From NCBI GenBank assembly GCA_902519445.1, contig CABYJR010000001.1, positions 1 through 64,000 of the forward strand: a stretch of DNA of 64,000 nt, read 5' to 3'. Source of the stretch: an uncultured Pelagibacteraceae bacterium (GTDB taxonomy: Bacteria; Pseudomonadota; Alphaproteobacteria; Pelagibacterales; Pelagibacteraceae). Below, piece by piece: positions 61,491 to 64,000 of the stretch (position 1 is its first letter; each line of letters begins with the position of its first letter). A program made the translations under genes and the position numbers. The notes beneath the pieces were generated by a model. The model was not told the origin of the DNA, did no database searches, and worked only from the letters and a program-made list of their open reading frames with translations.

Positions 61491-62537
61491 TTATAAATTA
61501 TTTAAATTAATTGCGGCTCCAACTGCTGAAATATTTTTTTTGGATCCTAGGCTTTTTAACAAACCGTCATATCTACCGCCTCGTGCTATCTCTTTTTTTG
61601 ATGAATTATATATTTCAAAAACTATCCCGGTATAATATTCTATATTTCTGCCGAAATTTGTTGAAAAAATAGTCTTTGAATTTATTTTAGATAAATTTTT
61701 TATAGTTGATAAATCTTTGAAAACATTATTACTTAATTTATTTTTTTCAACAAAGCTTTTTAATGTTTTATCTAATTGATTGATTGGGCAATTAATTTTT
61801 AAAAACTCTCTAATAATTTTAACAATTTTTTTATTCTCTGCAAACGATCTTGGATCTTTTATTTTTCTATCAAATCTAGACAAAATTTCAGAAACTTTGC
61901 GACTTGCAATTTCTTTGTTTTGATCAAAATTTTTCATTTCGGTAAATCTTTTTTTATCTAGCTCAACTTCCGTTGGATCTACATCAGAGTTAGTTTCAAG
62001 CCTTTTGAGCAAATCCTCAAAATATTGAGGTCTCCAAAAGTGTCTTTTCAGCCGCATCTTCCATCTTTCTGGGATTGTTAAAGACTCTATTAATTTTTGA
62101 AATAAACTTGCATCGCTCACTTTAATCGATGTATTTTTTATTTTTATTTTTTTAATTGAGCTCGCAATTGTTTTTAAAACTTTTAAATCATCAGTAGATT
62201 TATTTTTAGAACCTAAAATCTCTATTCCTAACTGATCATTGACAACTTTATCCTTTAAATTATTTGATCTTCTATAAGCTTGACCAGAGTAAAAAATTTT
62301 TGAATTTCCTTTAGATTTATCTTTTAAATATTTTATACAGGAAGCGACCGTCAAATCTGGTCGTAAACAAACACTTTTCCCACTGTCATCCTCAAAAGTA
62401 AGCATTAACTTTCTAAAATTTTCTCCTGATCTTTGGATAATATAATTTGAATCTAAAAGAACATCTGGTTCTGATAAAACAAAACCATCTTTTTTAAAAA
62501 CTTTTATTATATTTTCAGAGTAGTTTTTTGATTTCAT
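61491..62537 (-). CDS. hisZ: ATP phosphoribosyltransferase regulatory subunit
   Basis: 348 residues of the class II aminoacyl-tRNA synthetase fold, related to HisRS but without aminoacylation. Seen: CLRPDLTVASCIKYL (about 56-70), YSGQAYRRSNN (about 83-93) and the C-terminal RNIEYYTGIVFEIY...IARGGRYDGLLKSLG (about 297-332). It overlaps hisS by 23 bp, so the synthetase and its paralogue are translated together. With HisG it forms the allosteric enzyme. Confidence 0.92.
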   Translation of the reverse strand: MKSKNYSENIIKVFKKDGFVLSEPDVLLDSNYIIQRSGENFRKLMLTFEDDSGKSVCLRPDLTVASCIKYLKDKSKGNSKIFYSGQAYRRSNNLKDKVVNDQLGIEILGSKNKSTDDLKVLKTIASSIKKIKIKNTSIKVSDASLFQKLIESLTIPERWKMRLKRHFWRPQYFEDLLKRLETNSDVDPTEVELDKKRFTEMKNFDQNKEIASRKVSEILSRFDRKIKDPRSFAENKKIVKIIREFLKINCPINQLDKTLKSFVEKNKLSNNVFKDLSTIKNLSKINSKTIFSTNFGRNIEYYTGIVFEIYNSSKKEIARGGRYDGLLKSLGSKKNISAVGAAINLNNL

Positions 62538-63849
62538 TTACTAGATCCTCAATTTTAACCAGGTTTTCTTTACCACTTTCAAGATTTTTTAATGTTGCCT
62601 TTCCAGATTTTATTTCGTCATCGCCATACAAAATAACTGCTGGAGATCCAATCTTATTTGCATACTCCATTTGCTTTTTTAACTTACCTTCCCCTGGATA
62701 AATCTCAGAACTGATATTTGACATTCTAAGTTTATTTAATATCCCAACATATTCTTTGTTTTTGTTTTTATCAAAAACACATATGACTACTGGTCGGGTA
62801 GTCTTTATTTTAAAATCTTTTTTTTGAATTAAAGCAAAAACTAACCTGTCAAGCCCAATTGATATCCCAGTTGCGGGACAATCAAAATTTCCAAAATTGC
62901 TTACAAGATTATCATACCTTCCTCCTCCGCCTATTGAACCAAATTGAATAACTTGTCCTTTTGCATTCTTTACCTCAAAATTTAAATTAACCTCAAAAAT
63001 AGGCCCCGTATAATATTCCAAACCTCTTATTACCGATGGATCAAATTTATAATTTTCAAAATTATAATCTTTAAATATTTTAATAATCTCTAAAACGTCT
63101 TCACTGTCAGATGTTTTGCTTTTTAAAGAATTTTCAATAATTTTTATCTGATCATTATTAAGATTTGCGCCCTTTGTATAATCTCCAGATTTATCTTTTC
63201 TGCCTTCTGCAAGAAGTTTCTTTGCTTCTCCCCATCCAAGCCTGTCTATCTTATCAAGAGCACGTAAAGTAGTCGATATTTGCTCTTTTGATTTAATTTT
63301 TAATTTCTCAAAGAGTTTATCTGTGAATTTTCTAGAAGAAATCTTAACTGTATAATCTTTTTTATCTAGTCCGCATTTTTCTAATATCTCAGATATTAAT
63401 ACACAAAGTTCGGCATCAGCTTGTAAACTCTTTGTTCCTACATAATCTGCATCAAATTGTAAAAACTCTCTAAATCTTCCGGGTCCTGGTTTTTCGTTTC
63501 TCCATACCGTTCCTAGTTGATAGCGTTTAAAAGGTTTGGAAATTTCAAGATAATTTTTTGCAACGTACCTTGCTAAAGGTGCGGTAAGATCATATCGAAG
63601 TGATAACCATTTATTTTCATCTTTAAAAGAAAACACTCCTTGATCTGGTCTTTCTTTGTCAGGCAAAAATTTTCCAATACTATCCGTATACTCGAAACTT
63701 GGTGTCTCAAGATATTGAAACCCGTATTTAGTCATAACTTCTTTAATTTTAGAAATTATAAAATCTCGGATTAATAATTCTTTTTCTTGTCTATCTACAA
63801 AACCTAAAGGCAAATCCTTAGAGGGTTTAAGATTTTTTTCTTTACTCAT
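62515..63849 (-). CDS. hisS: histidyl-tRNA synthetase
   Basis: From the ATG at 63849 it has 444 residues. The frame is open to 63897, but that part is the translation of the 3' half of tRNA-His, so it is not coding. Class II motifs: SLRYDLTAPLARYVA (about 80-94), motif 2 RNEKPGPGRFREFLQFDAD (about 116-134), HisA RGLEYYTGPIFEV (about 266-278) and GSIGGGGRYDNLVS (about 295-308). Only 5 bp separate it from the tRNA. Confidence 0.97.
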   Translation of the reverse strand: MSKEKNLKPSKDLPLGFVDRQEKELLIRDFIISKIKEVMTKYGFQYLETPSFEYTDSIGKFLPDKERPDQGVFSFKDENKWLSLRYDLTAPLARYVAKNYLEISKPFKRYQLGTVWRNEKPGPGRFREFLQFDADYVGTKSLQADAELCVLISEILEKCGLDKKDYTVKISSRKFTDKLFEKLKIKSKEQISTTLRALDKIDRLGWGEAKKLLAEGRKDKSGDYTKGANLNNDQIKIIENSLKSKTSDSEDVLEIIKIFKDYNFENYKFDPSVIRGLEYYTGPIFEVNLNFEVKNAKGQVIQFGSIGGGGRYDNLVSNFGNFDCPATGISIGLDRLVFALIQKKDFKIKTTRPVVICVFDKNKNKEYVGILNKLRMSNISSEIYPGEGKLKKQMEYANKIGSPAVILYGDDEIKSGKATLKNLESGKENLVKIEDLVNEIKKLL

Positions 63850-63854
63850 TGTTT

Positions 63855-63931
63855 TGGTACAGCAGGGTGGATTCGAACCACCGACCCCTAGTTCCACAAA
63901 CTAGTGCTCTAACCAACTGAGCTACTGCTGC
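63855..63931 (-). tRNA. tRNA-His (anticodon GUG), A73 without G-1
   Basis: A 77-nt cloverleaf on the minus strand. Acceptor GCAGCAG / CTGCTGT (G1-U72 wobble), discriminator A73, encoded CCA. Anticodon stem CTAGT / ACTAG with loop TTGTGGA (GUG at positions 34-36). T arm with TTCGAAT. The base before position 1 is T, so no G-1 is encoded, and A73 replaces the C73 used by nearly all bacteria. This unusual form is known in a large group of alphaproteobacteria. Confidence 0.95.
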
Positions 63932-64000
63932 ATAACTCCTTTTTATATTAATTATTAATAAATTTGTATTTTAAATATGTAATGATTTAGCTAAGCAATA

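Noticed and set aside
63850-63897. N-terminal extension of hisS
   Set aside because: The frame is open, but it is the translation of the 3' half of tRNA-His; the ATG at 63849 is the better start.

Overview
The window is a gene-dense, strongly A+T-rich bacterial chromosome segment that reads as SAR11 (Pelagibacterales, Alphaproteobacteria). The case rests on family-level recognition: a CcrM-type GANTC methyltransferase, a F0 ATP-synthase operon (I, a, c, b', b) without F1 genes, the order mutY / dciA (DUF721) / dsbA-like / smc, a DUF2093 protein, a short HisG paired with HisZ, and a tRNA-His without an extra 5' G and with discriminator A73. Spacers are mostly 0-20 bp, many neighbours overlap by 1, 4 or about 20 bp, and several divergent genes share or abut start codons. 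No rRNA, CRISPR array, insertion sequence or prophage was seen.

Layout. 0-6.7 kb: end of a histidine kinase, ubiK, then lgt, a MidA-like methyltransferase, pgeF, prs, rplY, pth and ychF. 6.7-9.7 kb: petABC (bc1 complex, minus strand), followed on the same strand by three tiny tandem membrane ORFs. 9.8-20 kb: trmL, hemF, greA, cca, tRNA-Gln, ispE, a TPR protein, a family-4-like uracil-DNA glycosylase, rnhB, ccrM with a readable promoter, a FAD monooxygenase and mutY. 20-28 kb: dciA, dsbA-like, an unusually short smc, the F0 operon, a CDGSH protein, thrB and rnhA, then thrC on the minus strand. 29-35 kb: cytochrome oxidase operon (II, I, two subunit-III-like proteins, IV, ctaB, ctaG and a small CxxC membrane protein). 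35-47 kb: rsmE, then a plus-strand run ending in lipopolysaccharide genes (msbA-like, waaA, lpxK, lpxL) and a glycan pair (a frameshifted FkbM methyltransferase and a glycosyltransferase). 47-54 kb: rsmD, preceded by an apparent purD remnant, then the minus-strand operon HAD / ribF / ileS / lspA / lipoprotein / pgi. 54-56.4 kb: groES-groEL with a strong terminator. 56.4-60.8 kb: the one clearly accessory region. 60.8-64 kb: tRNA-His, hisS, hisZ, hisG.

The window is mostly core metabolism: respiration (bc1, cytochrome oxidase, F0), envelope building (Lgt, LspA, Kdo and lipid A genes), translation (IleRS, HisRS, CCA enzyme, Pth, L25, tRNA and rRNA methylases) and genome upkeep (MutY, UDG, SMC, DciA, CcrM). 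The accessory region at 56.4-60.8 kb holds four near-identical copies of a start-codon-plus-signal-peptide segment fused to different mature proteins, one of them an orphan, together with two related coding tails without bodies. It looks like a site where genes are gained and lost by recombination. The most interesting signals are this signal-peptide cassette, the purD remnant, the A8-tract frameshift in the FkbM gene, the micro-ORF trio behind petABC, the ccrM promoter with GANTC sites, and the SMC without a visible hinge.
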